This document shows, piece after piece, positions 19,746 through 28,458 of a stretch of 36,727 bases of DNA. Under the pieces are notes generated by a model that made no database searches, was not told where the DNA came from, and saw nothing but the letters and a program-made list of their open reading frames with translations. The first letter of the stretch is position 1; each line of letters begins with the position of its first letter. The DNA is from an uncultured beta proteobacterium (lineage in GTDB: Bacteria; Pseudomonadota; Gammaproteobacteria; Burkholderiales; Burkholderiaceae_C), in assembly GCA_903909815.1 (NCBI GenBank), contig CAIVXG010000138.1, positions 1 to 36,727 on the forward strand. The letters run 5' to 3'. Made by a program: the position numbers and the translations under genes.

Positions 19746-21839
19746 TCAGCTCTTGAACGAGAAACCCTGGTCCCGGAACAAGGTCAGGCAGGTGGTCACG
19801 ACCTGCGCGTCGAATTCCTTGCCGCTTCCCCTCTCAATTTCTTTCAAGGCCGTTTCGATTCCGAGGCCGGTGCGGTAGGGCCGGTGCGAGCACATCGCCT
19901 CCACCACATCGGCCACAGCCAGGATGCGCGCCTCCAGCAGGATGGCTTCGCCTTTCAATCCCTGCGGATAACCCGAACCATCCTGTCGTTCGTGATGCTG
20001 CAGCACCATTTGCGCGATCGGCCACGGAAAATCGATTCCCTGCAAAATTTCGTAGCCTGCCCTGGCATGGGTCTTGATGAGGCTGTACTCGATGTCGGTG
20101 ATTCGGCCGGGTTTGCTGAGGATTTCAGCCGGGATCAGGATCTTGCCCAGGTCGTGCACGACGCCGGCCAGGTAGATGGCATGCGCCTGCTCCTGCGGCA
20201 GCCCGATCTGCGTGGCCAGGGCAAGGGCGAGTTGGGCGACTCGGCTCTGATGCCCGGCGGTGTAGGGGTCGCGCATTTCCCCCATGGTCGAAATGGCGCG
20301 CACCGTGTCTTCCAGCCTGTCCTGAAGCTTGGCGATTTGCTGCTCGTTTTCCAGTTGCGCCAGATCGCGCTCAATGCGGGTGCGCAGTGCACGAACGCCA
20401 AACGCCAGTTCCACCGCCATTTGCTCCAGCAGTTCGATCTCGCTCGGGATGAAGGCGTTCACATCGCCGCTGTAAAGATTGAAAACACCGAACACCTGAT
20501 CACTGTCGGCGTCGAGCAAAGGCAGCGAGATCGAGGAGCGATAGCCGCGCCTCAGAGCTTCTTCGCGCCAGGGCAGGAAGTTCGTTTCCTGCGCAATGTC
20601 CTGACAAATCTGCGTCTCGCCGGTGCGGATGGCGCGCCCGGTGGGCCCGCTGCCATGGGGTGTCTCAGCCCAGGTGAGTTGCGCCCAACCCACGTAGCCC
20701 TGCTCGTGATCGGTGCGCGCCGCCACTTCGATGGACTTGGCCGGGTCGTGCTGCACATAGCCCACCCACCCCATGCGGTAGCCGTGCACTTGCACCACAC
20801 CCTGGCAGAGCGACTGCAGCAATTGCGCCTCGTTCTCGGCGTGTATCAGATGGTGATTCACGGTACTCAGCAACGACAGCGCGCGGTTGGCGTGCTCCGC
20901 CTGGATCTGCGCCCGCTTGCGCTGGGTGATGTCGGTGGATATGCCACAGACGCCAATCACCTTGGCCTGCGCGTCGAACAGCGGAAACTTCTGCGACAAA
21001 TACGTGTGTTCCCCGTCGACCTCGCGGTTGACCTCCTCCAGCTCGGTGGGCTCCATCCGGTCCATCACCCGCAAGTCGTTGCGGTGGTGCTCGCGTGCAA
21101 CTTCCGCGGGAAGAAAGGACTCGCGGCTGTGCCCTATGAGTTGCTCCCGGGTCTGGCCGAGCAGCGCGGCGAGCCGAAGGTTCACCAACGTGAATTTGCC
21201 CTCCCGGTCCAAGGTGTAGATGAGCGACTGGCTGCCGTCGATCACGTTCTGTATCAGTTCCTGGCTGGCCTTGAGCGCGTCCTCGGCCTGCTTGCGCGCG
21301 CTGATGTCGGTCAGTGTGACGCTCACCATCGCCACGCCATTGGTCGTTCGGCAACGAGACTCCAGCAGCACCGTGACCCGGCTCGAGTCAGCGCGCTTGA
21401 GGCCCAGTTCGCAGCTCAGCGTTGCGTCGGATTGCAAGCTGCGTTTGAAATGCAGGTACCAGCGGTCCGCGTCCTCCTGCGTTTTCAACCGCTGCGCAAG
21501 AGCGATGCCGTGCAAATTCTTCCGCTCCAGTCCCAGCAGTTCGGCTGCGGCAAGGTTACATTCCGTGATAAGGCCTGCGTGCGACACCGTGATGTAGCCC
21601 ACGGGCGCAAATTCATAGAGGTCGAGATACCGGTCCCTTGCACTCTCCAGCGCGTGCTGCGTTCGCCGCAGTTCCTCGTTTTGCATCTCCAGTTCGATTT
21701 CGTGCACACGAAGTTCGTGCAACACGACCTCGGGCGTTCGCGACTCAAGCCTTGGCTGCGCCACCCCAGCGAGCTCAGCTTCGCCTCGCTTACGCAGTTC
21801 CGCGGCGTGGCGCTGTGCTTCCTTCTGGTCTGAATTCAT
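19746..21839 (-). CDS. PAS-PAS-GAF-HD-GYP cyclic-di-GMP phosphodiesterase
   Basis: This 697-aa protein has an N-terminal coiled segment (about 1-70), PAS 1 (about 72-185), PAS 2 (about 192-310), a GAF domain (about 320-490, including GPTGRAIRTGE and SISLPLLDADSDQVFGVFNLYS) and a C-terminal HD-GYP domain (about 520-690). Catalytic motifs are present: VVHDLGKI (HD at 562-563), QHHERQDGSGYP (GYP at 623-625) and ADVVEAMCSHRPYR. It should hydrolyse cyclic-di-GMP under control of a small-molecule or redox signal sensed by PAS/GAF. No membrane helix is seen. It precedes the EAL-HDOD-Sel1 gene by 42 bp. Confidence 0.93.
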   Translation of the reverse strand: MNSDQKEAQRHAAELRKRGEAELAGVAQPRLESRTPEVVLHELRVHEIELEMQNEELRRTQHALESARDRYLDLYEFAPVGYITVSHAGLITECNLAAAELLGLERKNLHGIALAQRLKTQEDADRWYLHFKRSLQSDATLSCELGLKRADSSRVTVLLESRCRTTNGVAMVSVTLTDISARKQAEDALKASQELIQNVIDGSQSLIYTLDREGKFTLVNLRLAALLGQTREQLIGHSRESFLPAEVAREHHRNDLRVMDRMEPTELEEVNREVDGEHTYLSQKFPLFDAQAKVIGVCGISTDITQRKRAQIQAEHANRALSLLSTVNHHLIHAENEAQLLQSLCQGVVQVHGYRMGWVGYVQHDPAKSIEVAARTDHEQGYVGWAQLTWAETPHGSGPTGRAIRTGETQICQDIAQETNFLPWREEALRRGYRSSISLPLLDADSDQVFGVFNLYSGDVNAFIPSEIELLEQMAVELAFGVRALRTRIERDLAQLENEQQIAKLQDRLEDTVRAISTMGEMRDPYTAGHQSRVAQLALALATQIGLPQEQAHAIYLAGVVHDLGKILIPAEILSKPGRITDIEYSLIKTHARAGYEILQGIDFPWPIAQMVLQHHERQDGSGYPQGLKGEAILLEARILAVADVVEAMCSHRPYRTGLGIETALKEIERGSGKEFDAQVVTTCLTLFRDQGFSFKS

Positions 21840-21940
21840 GATCGAATTTTCCCTCCAGTCTGGTGAAATTACACCACGAATGGGAGCAGACCCATACCGG
21901 CGTTTGACCCCATTCCAGCGCGATCAGACCCGCAAGGCGC

Positions 21941-22348
21941 TCAAAGCCACTGCGTGTGTGCCTGCATGGGCATGGGCGAGTTCCAAGAGACCCCACCACC
22001 GAACAGCACGACGCCCAGGAAGAAGCTGAGCACCGAGATGAAGATGCTCGCAAAGAACGCGGTCCCAAAACTCGATACCGAAAACCCCCGTATCAGTTTG
22101 GAGACCAGCATCAGCATCAGCGCGTTGATGACCAGCAGGAACAGCCCCAGCGTGAGCAGGGTCAGCGGCAGCGTCAAGACGATCAGGATCGGGCGCACGA
22201 TCGCATTCACGAAGCCCAGCACCAGGGCGGCCACGAGCAGCGACGTGGAGTCTGAAAAGCGCATGCCCTTGAAAACGAAACTGGCGACCCACAGCGAGGC
22301 CGAGGTCAGGCCCCAATAGACCAAGAATGTGGGAATGTGTTCGAACAT
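21941..22348 (-). CDS. Phage holin family 4-type (YvlD-like) membrane protein
   Basis: This 135-aa protein is mostly four membrane helices (about residues 5-25, 32-55, 58-85 and 90-120) with the family segments VNAIVRPILIVLTLPLTLLTLGLF and FLLVINALML. It matches the widespread PF04020 (phage_holin_4_2/YvlD) group, whose function is not established; despite the name, most members are chromosomal and not phage lysis genes. The start is placed at ATG 22348 (MFEHIPTFLVYWG); a longer upstream reading would add an Arg-rich segment without family support. It diverges from the small gene at 22401. Confidence 0.85.
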   Translation of the reverse strand: MFEHIPTFLVYWGLTSASLWVASFVFKGMRFSDSTSLLVAALVLGFVNAIVRPILIVLTLPLTLLTLGLFLLVINALMLMLVSKLIRGFSVSSFGTAFFASIFISVLSFFLGVVLFGGGVSWNSPMPMQAHTQWL

Positions 22349-22400
22349 GTTAACTTTCGCCTTTGCCACATCATAGCCACAGCCCCTGCGCCACCGTCCC

Positions 22401-22643
22401 ATGCCCCTGCACCACAAACCCCGCCCATTGGCCTGGCTGAAGGATTTGCTGATCCGTCAGGGAGAGTTGCCCCCGGACGAACAGCGCGCCAAAGAACTGA
22501 TCGCTGCGATTGATGCCGGCGGCATTCCACTCAATCCTGCCAGGGTCAACGACATTGCCCGAAGGCTGGGACTGGAGGTGGCGACGACCGCGCCCATCGA
22601 GCTCACCGTCGCCCGGATTCGGCAGGCATTGCAGCGCCACTGA
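22401..22643 (+). CDS. Small conserved-looking protein of unknown function
   Basis: This 80-aa soluble protein, MPLHHKPRPLAWLKDLLIRQG and onward, is predicted to be mainly helical, with a basic N-terminus and a C-terminal helix LTVARIRQALQRH. The segment PARVNDIARRLGLEVATTAP resembles a short helix-turn-helix-like stretch, but no family is recognised. No Shine-Dalgarno sequence precedes the ATG, so a leaderless transcript is possible. Codon use resembles the neighbours and the opposite strand has no better candidate here. It is divergent from the holin-like gene, with 52 bp between the start codons. Confidence 0.6.
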   Translation: MPLHHKPRPLAWLKDLLIRQGELPPDEQRAKELIAAIDAGGIPLNPARVNDIARRLGLEVATTAPIELTVARIRQALQRH

Positions 22644-22779
22644 GCAAGGCAGCGCACATCACCTGGCATGCACCCAGCCCACCTCACTGCGCTGCATGAG
22701 CCGCCGGGGGCAGCGGCGCACAGGCGCGGCGCAACTGCAGCTATAGTGCAGTGTCCCACCACCATCGACGGAGCATCCC

Positions 22780-23175
22780 TTGATCGCACTTCCACTCACT
22801 TCCCTCATCACGCTGCTGATCCTGCTGCTGATGTTCGCCACCGGCCTGAACGTGGGTCGCGCGCGCGGGCGTTACGGCATCAAGGCGCCGGCGGTCACGG
22901 GCCACGTGATGTTCGAGCGTGCCTACCGCATTCAGATGAATACGCTGGAAAACGCGGCCCTCCTGCTCCCCGCCTTGTGGCTGTATGCCGGCTTCATTGG
23001 CGACCGGGGCGCGGCGGCCATGGGGCTGGTCTGGATTGTGGCGCGCATCTGGTACGCCATCGCCTACCAGGGCGACCCCGCCAAGCGCAGCGGCGGCTTT
23101 GCGCTGTCTGTCCTGACGTTTGCCGGGCTTTGGCTGGGCGCCATTTGGGGCGTGGCCAGGGTGCTGACGCACTGA
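22780..23175 (+). CDS. MAPEG-family membrane protein
   Basis: This 131-aa protein has four membrane helices and the MAPEG signature region FERAYRIQMNTLENAALLLPALW, followed by RIWYAIAYQGDPAKRSGGF. MAPEG proteins include glutathione S-transferases and related membrane enzymes; the bacterial members are mostly uncharacterised. The start is TTG at 22780, with GGAG 6 nt upstream. The next gene follows after 45 bp in the same direction. Confidence 0.85.
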   Translation: MIALPLTSLITLLILLLMFATGLNVGRARGRYGIKAPAVTGHVMFERAYRIQMNTLENAALLLPALWLYAGFIGDRGAAAMGLVWIVARIWYAIAYQGDPAKRSGGFALSVLTFAGLWLGAIWGVARVLTH

Positions 23176-23220
23176 ACCCAGGCATTACGCGTTGGCCCCG
23201 TTCCGATAAGGATTCAATCC

Positions 23221-23466
23221 GTGGATAGTCTGGACGCGCTGGGCACACTCGGACTGGAAATCCCCAGTCCGCCTTACATCGTCGGCGCCATTCTGTTCGG
23301 CATCATCGGCATGGCAGTGTTTCGGCGCGGAAGAACTGCCAGCAACGCGGCGCTCACCTGGACTGGCGTGGGCCTGATGCTCTACCCCTATGCGCTCTCA
23401 CAAACCTGGACGCTGTGGGTGGTGGGAATCCTACTTTGCGGTTGGGCTTACGCCAAATGGAACTGA
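23221..23466 (+). CDS. Small integral membrane protein, unknown function
   Basis: This 81-aa protein has three hydrophobic segments (about residues 20-34, 45-58 and 62-78) and ends YAKWN. It resembles short uncharacterised membrane proteins common in proteobacteria. The start is GTG at 23221, with AAGGA 8 nt upstream. It lies between the MAPEG gene and the GGDEF-EAL gene (6-bp gap) and is probably co-transcribed with them. Confidence 0.78.
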   Translation: MDSLDALGTLGLEIPSPPYIVGAILFGIIGMAVFRRGRTASNAALTWTGVGLMLYPYALSQTWTLWVVGILLCGWAYAKWN

Positions 23467-23472
23467 GCTGCC

Positions 23473-25755
23473 ATGCGCCTGATCCAGTCCTTTCGCCTCA
23501 AGCTTTTCTCTCAGAAGTTTGATCTCGAAAGCATTGGGCAGTGGCGCGAGCACGTACTCTCCAATATCCTGTTTGCGATCACGGTGCTGGGCGCCATCGT
23601 CGCCGTTCCCAGCACGACACTCGCGCTGAACGAAGGCCGTTGGCCGATTGCCCTGGTTGACGTCGTCGCGGTTGGCTGGGTCGGTGTGCTTTGGCGCTGG
23701 AGGTCGCTTTCCTATCGCATCCGCGCCTGGAATGTGTGTGCCCTGATCTACCTGCTGGGCGTGTCGCTGTTGCTCGGCGTGGGCATGGTGAGCCAGGTCT
23801 ACCTCATGGCCTTTCCCGTGATGACGGCACTGTTGCTGGGGCTCAGACCGTCGATGCAGGCGCTGGCGCTGAATGCCATCACGCTGCTTGCGGTGGGGTA
23901 CGGGGCCGACGCCGACCTTCAAGTGGCCGGATTGGAATCTCAGCCCTTCGTCAAGTGGATCGTCATCACGCTCAACTTCACCTTCATCAACGCCCTGCTG
24001 ACGCTGTCGGTGGCAGTGCTGCTGCACGGTCTGGAAAAAACCTTGCTCAAAAAGCGCGAGAGTGAGGAGCTGTATCGCACCACTTTTGAAAATGCACCTG
24101 TGGGCGTGGCCCTGCTCGACCTGCAAGGACATTGGCTGCAGGCCAACCGCAGCCTGTGTGCGATCACGGGCTACAGCCGGGATGAAATGCGCGGCCTGAC
24201 CTATCAGCAGCTGACGCACCCGGACGACCTGGCGGTGGAGATGAACACGACCAGCGAACTGATCTCGGGAAGAATCGAAAGCCGGGAGCGAGAGAAGCGC
24301 TATGTGCGCAAGGATGGCAGCTCCGTCTGGGTCCACTTGCACTCTTCCCTGGTGCGTGATGCCTCGGGCGAACCGCAGTATTTTGTGGCCGTTACCGCCG
24401 ACATCACGGCCAGCAAGAAGGCCGCCGAAACCATCAACGTTCTGGCCTACTACGATCCCCTCACCGCGTTACCCAATCGGAGTCTGCTGCTGGATCGCTT
24501 GAAGCAGAACATGGCGGTGAGCGCGCGCGACGGCAACTATGGCGCGCTGCTGTTCATTGACCTGGACAACTTCAAGACGCTGAACGACACCCTGGGCCAC
24601 AGTGTGGGCGACCTGCTGCTGCAACAAGTGGCGCAACGCCTGCACGGTTGCATTCGCGAGGGCGACAGCGTGGCCCGTTTCGGAGGTGATGAATTCATCG
24701 CCCTGCTGGCCGGCCTGGGCGCGGTGGAGGCCGACGCCGCCGCCATTGCCGAAGGAGTGGCCAACAAGATCATTGCCACGCTCAACCAGGTCTATCTGCT
24801 TGACGCGGTGTCGCACCACAGCACGCCCAGCATGGGTGTGACCCTGTTCAAAGGGCAGCAGGTGGCGGTGGAAGAATTGATGAAGCAGGTCGATCTGGCC
24901 ATGTACCGGGCCAAGAGCGCGGGGCGCAATCTGATCCGCTTTTTTGACCCGACCATGCAAGCGGCCGTGACCGAGCGCGCAGCGTTGGAGATTGACCTGC
25001 GCCAGGCCATCAAGGAAAGCCAGTTCGAGCTCTACTACCAGCCCCAGATAGTTGGCGACGGCCGTGTCACAGGCGCGGAGGCGCTGCTGCGCTGGCACCA
25101 TCCGCGGCGCGGCATGGTGCCACCGGCGGAATTCATACCCACGGCCGAAGAGGCCGGTTTGATTCTTCCCATGGGCCACTGGGTACTGCAATCGGCCTGC
25201 ACGCAACTTTTCCTTTGGGCCCGTCAACCTGGAATGGAAAACCTCACGGTCGCGGTCAACGTGAGCGCGCGCCAGTTCCGCCAAGCCGACTTTGTTGAAC
25301 AGGTGCTGGCGGTGCTCAAGGCTACGGGCGCCGATCCGCATCGACTGAAACTGGAGCTGACCGAAAGTTTGTTGATAAGCCACGTGGACAACGTGATCGA
25401 CAAGATGTTTGCCCTGAAGGCCAAGGGCGTGGGTTTTTCGCTGGACGATTTTGGCACCGGCTTTTCCTCACTGTCCTACCTCAAGCGCCTGCCGCTGGAC
25501 CAGCTGAAAATCGATCAGTCCTTTGTGCGCGACGTGCTCACCGACCCCAACGATGCAGCCATCGCCAAGACCATCATCGCCCTGGGCCAAAGCCTGGGAC
25601 TGGGCGTGATCGCCGAGGGCGTTGAAATTGCCGAGCAGCGCGACTTCCTGCGCGACGCTGGCTGCCACGCGTATCAGGGCTATTTCTTCAGTCGGCCCTT
25701 GCCCGTCGCCGACTTTGAGGCTTTCAGCCGCCGCGCTGGCGCGAGTTCGGTCTAG
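23473..25755 (+). CDS. Membrane PAS-GGDEF-EAL cyclic-di-GMP enzyme
   Basis: This 760-aa protein has an N-terminal membrane sensor of about six helices (residues 30-187), one PAS domain (about 195-318), a GGDEF domain (about 320-490) and an EAL domain (about 500-755). The synthase motif GGDEF (404-408) is intact and an inhibitory RxxD site (395-398) lies five residues before it. The phosphodiesterase motif is EALLR (536-540), with DDFGTGFSSLSYL (658-670) and the conserved AEGVE (714-718). Both activities are therefore possible; the net direction cannot be read from sequence. Its 3' end overlaps the convergent DTW gene by 32 bp. Confidence 0.94.
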   Translation: MRLIQSFRLKLFSQKFDLESIGQWREHVLSNILFAITVLGAIVAVPSTTLALNEGRWPIALVDVVAVGWVGVLWRWRSLSYRIRAWNVCALIYLLGVSLLLGVGMVSQVYLMAFPVMTALLLGLRPSMQALALNAITLLAVGYGADADLQVAGLESQPFVKWIVITLNFTFINALLTLSVAVLLHGLEKTLLKKRESEELYRTTFENAPVGVALLDLQGHWLQANRSLCAITGYSRDEMRGLTYQQLTHPDDLAVEMNTTSELISGRIESREREKRYVRKDGSSVWVHLHSSLVRDASGEPQYFVAVTADITASKKAAETINVLAYYDPLTALPNRSLLLDRLKQNMAVSARDGNYGALLFIDLDNFKTLNDTLGHSVGDLLLQQVAQRLHGCIREGDSVARFGGDEFIALLAGLGAVEADAAAIAEGVANKIIATLNQVYLLDAVSHHSTPSMGVTLFKGQQVAVEELMKQVDLAMYRAKSAGRNLIRFFDPTMQAAVTERAALEIDLRQAIKESQFELYYQPQIVGDGRVTGAEALLRWHHPRRGMVPPAEFIPTAEEAGLILPMGHWVLQSACTQLFLWARQPGMENLTVAVNVSARQFRQADFVEQVLAVLKATGADPHRLKLELTESLLISHVDNVIDKMFALKAKGVGFSLDDFGTGFSSLSYLKRLPLDQLKIDQSFVRDVLTDPNDAAIAKTIIALGQSLGLGVIAEGVEIAEQRDFLRDAGCHAYQGYFFSRPLPVADFEAFSRRAGASSV

Positions 25756-26407
25756 TCATTGTGCCGACGTAGGCTGATTGCTGGCTCACAAAGCCATCGA
25801 ACGCATTCAGCAGTGGCTGAAAGTTCCCAGGGCTGCCCTCCAACTGCGACAGGGCAGCACAGGTCGCCTCCAGCGTGGACAGTTGCTGCGCGCGCTGCGC
25901 CTTACGGATCAGGTAGCGCGAGCCTGGCAACTCAGACAAGGCGAGGCGCGGCAAGGACTGCAGCAGCGGGTTCAGATACAGCATCTTGCGGCTCTCACGC
26001 CAGGTTCCGTCCAGCACAATCAGGCGCACTTCCGACGGCGCTAGCGTCTGCCCGGCGCGCCACGGCTCGCTGCACAGCAGCCCCAGCGCCGGCCCTTGCG
26101 GCGTATCCGGATAGAGCAGCAACGCCTGCCTGACTTCGCTGGCGCTCGCACCCTCGGGCCAGGGCGATAGCACAAGGGCCTGTAATTGCGCTGGCGCAAA
26201 TTGTTCGCCCACCACGAGTCGACTGCGCGGCAAACTCAGGTGCAACAAGCGCGCCGTGCCCTTGGCCCGCGCCACCTCGCGCGGATGCTGCAGGATCAGC
26301 GCCTCTACCTCGTGTAATGTGCGTGTGATCCAGCGGCAGATGCATGTGCTTTGCGGGCGCAGACAAGTCGCGCATTGCGCGCGTCTGGCGAGGGGGGCGA
26401 TGCTCAT
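25724..26407 (-). CDS. DTW-domain tRNA-uridine aminocarboxypropyltransferase
   Basis: This 227-aa protein has an N-terminal zinc-type cysteine motif, Cys12, Cys15, Cys22 and Cys24 (CATCLRPQSTCIC), and the DTW core VLDGTWRESRKM (131-142). Members of the family transfer an aminocarboxypropyl group from S-adenosylmethionine to tRNA uridine (acp3U; TapT/YfiP type). Length is typical. The start is ATG at 26407 (MSIAPLARRAQCATC). The gene is convergent with and overlaps the GGDEF-EAL gene. Confidence 0.88.
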   Translation of the reverse strand: MSIAPLARRAQCATCLRPQSTCICRWITRTLHEVEALILQHPREVARAKGTARLLHLSLPRSRLVVGEQFAPAQLQALVLSPWPEGASASEVRQALLLYPDTPQGPALGLLCSEPWRAGQTLAPSEVRLIVLDGTWRESRKMLYLNPLLQSLPRLALSELPGSRYLIRKAQRAQQLSTLEATCAALSQLEGSPGNFQPLLNAFDGFVSQQSAYVGTMTRPNSRQRGG

Positions 26408-26450
26408 GGCCCATTCTATTGAGAGTTCCAGAATACGTGACCGCCACTTC

Positions 26451-26565
26451 TGTCATTGCGACTGCCGCGTCGCGGCGCTCCTCGCTGTGACGGCCAGCGT
26501 CGCAATCCACATTTTTTCATGGAGCGCCAAGAGGGATCGCCACGGCCTACGGCCTCGCGATGACG
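26451..26565. repeat. Degenerate copies of the GTCATTGCGA palindromic repeat
   Basis: The stretch begins TGTCATTGCGA and ends GCGATGACG, with an internal CTCCTCGCTGTGACG and GTCGCAATCCA. It reads as two eroded copies of the palindrome seen at 30666-30752 and 32392-32475. It lies in the 315-bp gap between the DTW and hslR-like genes; the rest of that gap shows nothing I can name. Confidence 0.6.
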
Positions 26566-26722
26566 ATGGTGTGTGTGCCGCACGTGGGCGGTTCATGGAG
26601 AGGACTTTGCCTTTAGCCGCGACGCGCTCTGACGACGGAATCTTTGCCATTCCGATGTCTTGAATTCTGGAAAGATCCATCGGCAGACGCGGTTTGCAGG
26701 CTGCGCCCACCCCGATTGCGAC

Positions 26723-27160
26723 ATGAAGCACAATCTCACCATGGAACGACTTCGCATCGACAAATGGCTTTGGGCTGCACGCTTTTACAAGACGCGCAGC
26801 CTGGCCAGCGACGAGCTCGACCGTGGCCGCGTGCAGGTCAACGGCTTGGTGGTGAAGCCGGCGCGCGAACTGCGCTTGGGCGACACGGTGCAGGTACGCA
26901 TTGGCGTGGTGACGCGCAGCGTGGTCGTCAAGGCGATCAGCGACAAGCGCGGCGGCGCCCCGGTGGCCGCGCTGATGTTCGAGGAAACGCCGGATTCCGT
27001 GGCGCAGCGCGCAGCGGCAGCAGAGCAGCGCCGACTCGCGCCCGAACCCGCACTCAGCTTAAGCCAGGGCCGCCCCACCAAACGCGAGCGCCGCGACTCC
27101 GATCTGGCGCACGCGCAGCAGGCGTCCGACTGGGGTGAGCGGACAACGCTGGACTGGTAA
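26723..27160 (+). CDS. hslR: S4-domain RNA-binding heat-shock protein (Hsp15-like)
   Basis: This 145-aa protein resembles E. coli Hsp15, which binds the 50S subunit with a stalled peptidyl-tRNA and helps recycle it. The S4 domain starts LRIDKWLWAARFYKTRSLASDEL and includes the loop GRVQVNGLVVKPARELRLGD. The family segment MFEETPDSV and the basic tail GRPTKRERRD are present. Two starts are possible, ATG 26723 and ATG 26741; neither has a clear ribosome site. The next gene, ptxS-like, is in the same direction but has its own operator. Confidence 0.88.
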   Translation: MKHNLTMERLRIDKWLWAARFYKTRSLASDELDRGRVQVNGLVVKPARELRLGDTVQVRIGVVTRSVVVKAISDKRGGAPVAALMFEETPDSVAQRAAAAEQRRLAPEPALSLSQGRPTKRERRDSDLAHAQQASDWGERTTLDW

Positions 27161-27216
27161 GCCGGGCTGGACGAGGACTTCTTGGCAGCGTTGCTGCGAC
27201 CGGTGCTACCATTACC

Positions 27217-27230
27217 TGAAACCAGTTTCA
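27217..27230. promoter_or_regulatory. PtxS-type operator before the lacI-family gene
   Basis: TGAAACCAGTTTCA differs at one central base from the palindrome TGAAACCGGTTTCA, the published PtxS target in Pseudomonas. It lies 29 bp before the repressor start codon, consistent with autoregulation. Confidence 0.85.
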
Positions 27231-27259
27231 GTTTGGGTTCAACGCACCCCGTCCTTCTC

Positions 27260-28327
27260 ATGAACGCCAAGAAAGCTTTGCGCACCAGCCCTGTCGCCGC
27301 GTCTGCGGCGCGCAGCACCATCGCCGATGTGGCGCGGGAAGCAGGCGTCTCCAAGGCCACGGTGTCGCGCTTCCTGAACCACCGCGAACGCCTGCTCACG
27401 CCCGACATCGCGACCCGTGTGGAAGTGGCGATCGCGGCCCTGGACTACAGCCCCAGCCCGATGGCGCAGGCGCTCAAGCGCGGGCGCTCGCGCCTCATCG
27501 GCCTGGTCGTGGCGGACGTCACCAATCCCTTTTCCGTGGCCGTGCTGCGTGGCGCGGAGAAGGCCTGCCAGGACGCCGGCTACCTGCTGATGCTGTTCAA
27601 TCTGGGCAACGACAGCCGGCGCGAGACTGAAGCCATCGCGGCGCTCACGGCCTATCAAGTGGAGGGCTTCATCCTGAACACGCTGGGTCGGGACGCCAGC
27701 GCCGCCACCCACGCCGCACGCCACGGCAAGCCGGTGGTGCTGGTGGACCGGCGCCACCAGGGCATGCAGGCGGACTTCGTGTCGCTGGACAATGCCGGTG
27801 CGGTGCAGCTGGGCGCGCAGCATCTGGTTGACGCCGGCTACCGTGAGCTGCTGTTCGTGTCCGAACCGGTGCGGGACGTGAGCTCGCGCGAGGACCGCGA
27901 AGCCGCCTTTCGCCGCTTCATCAGCGACTCTGCCGCGGAAGTTCCCGGACTTCAGGGCCGGACCTATGAGAGCGACGTGGACGATGCCCGAGGTCTGGAC
28001 CAGGCGCTGCACAGCCTGCGTCAGCGCGCCGGCAAACGCCTCCCCGCCATCGTCTCCAGCAACGCCGTGGTGACGCTACGCGTGGCGGCGGCGATGGCGC
28101 GCCTGGGTTGGCACTTCGGCGCGGATGTGGGTCTCGTGGGCTTTGACGACACCGAATGGGCGCCCTACGTGGGACCGGGCCTGAGCACGATCGCGCAGCC
28201 CACCGACGAATTGGGTCGAATTGCTGCGGGCTGCCTGCTGGAGCGGCTCAGGGGCCTGGATCTGCCACCGCGCCAAATCCTGCTGTCGGGCCAGTTGCTG
28301 GCACGGGGCTCATCCATCCCCGGCTGA
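27260..28327 (+). CDS. ptxS: LacI-family repressor, PtxS-like (2-ketogluconate responsive)
   Basis: This 355-aa LacI/GalR protein has a helix-turn-helix TIADVAREAGVSKATVSRFLNHRE (about 20-43), a hinge LKRGRSRLIGLVVAD and a sugar-binding domain with VSLDNAGAVQLGAQHLVDAGYRELLFVSEP. This matches PtxS, the Pseudomonas repressor of 2-ketogluconate genes that is released by 2-ketogluconate. The start is ATG at 27260; a longer reading would cross the operator at 27217-27230. Operators precede both this gene and the importer operon. Family and operator agree, so the assignment is firm although the ligand is inferred. Confidence 0.85.
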   Translation: MNAKKALRTSPVAASAARSTIADVAREAGVSKATVSRFLNHRERLLTPDIATRVEVAIAALDYSPSPMAQALKRGRSRLIGLVVADVTNPFSVAVLRGAEKACQDAGYLLMLFNLGNDSRRETEAIAALTAYQVEGFILNTLGRDASAATHAARHGKPVVLVDRRHQGMQADFVSLDNAGAVQLGAQHLVDAGYRELLFVSEPVRDVSSREDREAAFRRFISDSAAEVPGLQGRTYESDVDDARGLDQALHSLRQRAGKRLPAIVSSNAVVTLRVAAAMARLGWHFGADVGLVGFDDTEWAPYVGPGLSTIAQPTDELGRIAAGCLLERLRGLDLPPRQILLSGQLLARGSSIPG

Positions 28328-28399
28328 TTTTCAGCTTCACTTTCACGGGAAGAATACTGTCTAGGGTTTTCCATAGGCCACGCCGATTGACCGGGATTC

Positions 28400-28405
28400 T
28401 ATAAT
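28400..28405 (+). promoter_or_regulatory. -10 element of the importer operon promoter
   Basis: A perfect TATAAT lies directly before the operator, so the expected start point (about 28411) falls inside the PtxS-type site, the classic placement for repression. No convincing -35 hexamer is seen at the normal spacing; TTGACC at 28387-28392 is too close. Confidence 0.55.
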
Positions 28406-28408
28406 TTA

Positions 28409-28422
28409 TGAAACCGGTTTCA
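28409..28422. promoter_or_regulatory. PtxS-type operator before the importer operon
   Basis: TGAAACCGGTTTCA is a perfect 14-bp palindrome identical to the published PtxS operator core. It overlaps the predicted transcription start, and includes an ATG at 28408 that would otherwise look like a gene start. Confidence 0.9.
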
Positions 28423-28458
28423 GATGTATTTCAAAATACCGGATCCAACCCGTCACTC

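Noticed and set aside
19713-21833. A 706-codon plus-strand reading
   Set aside because: It is antisense to the PAS-GAF-HD-GYP gene, whose domains are intact; the plus-strand product has no recognisable domain.
21941-22348. Phage lysis gene
   Set aside because: Although named holin family, PF04020-type proteins are common chromosomal membrane proteins and no other phage gene is nearby.
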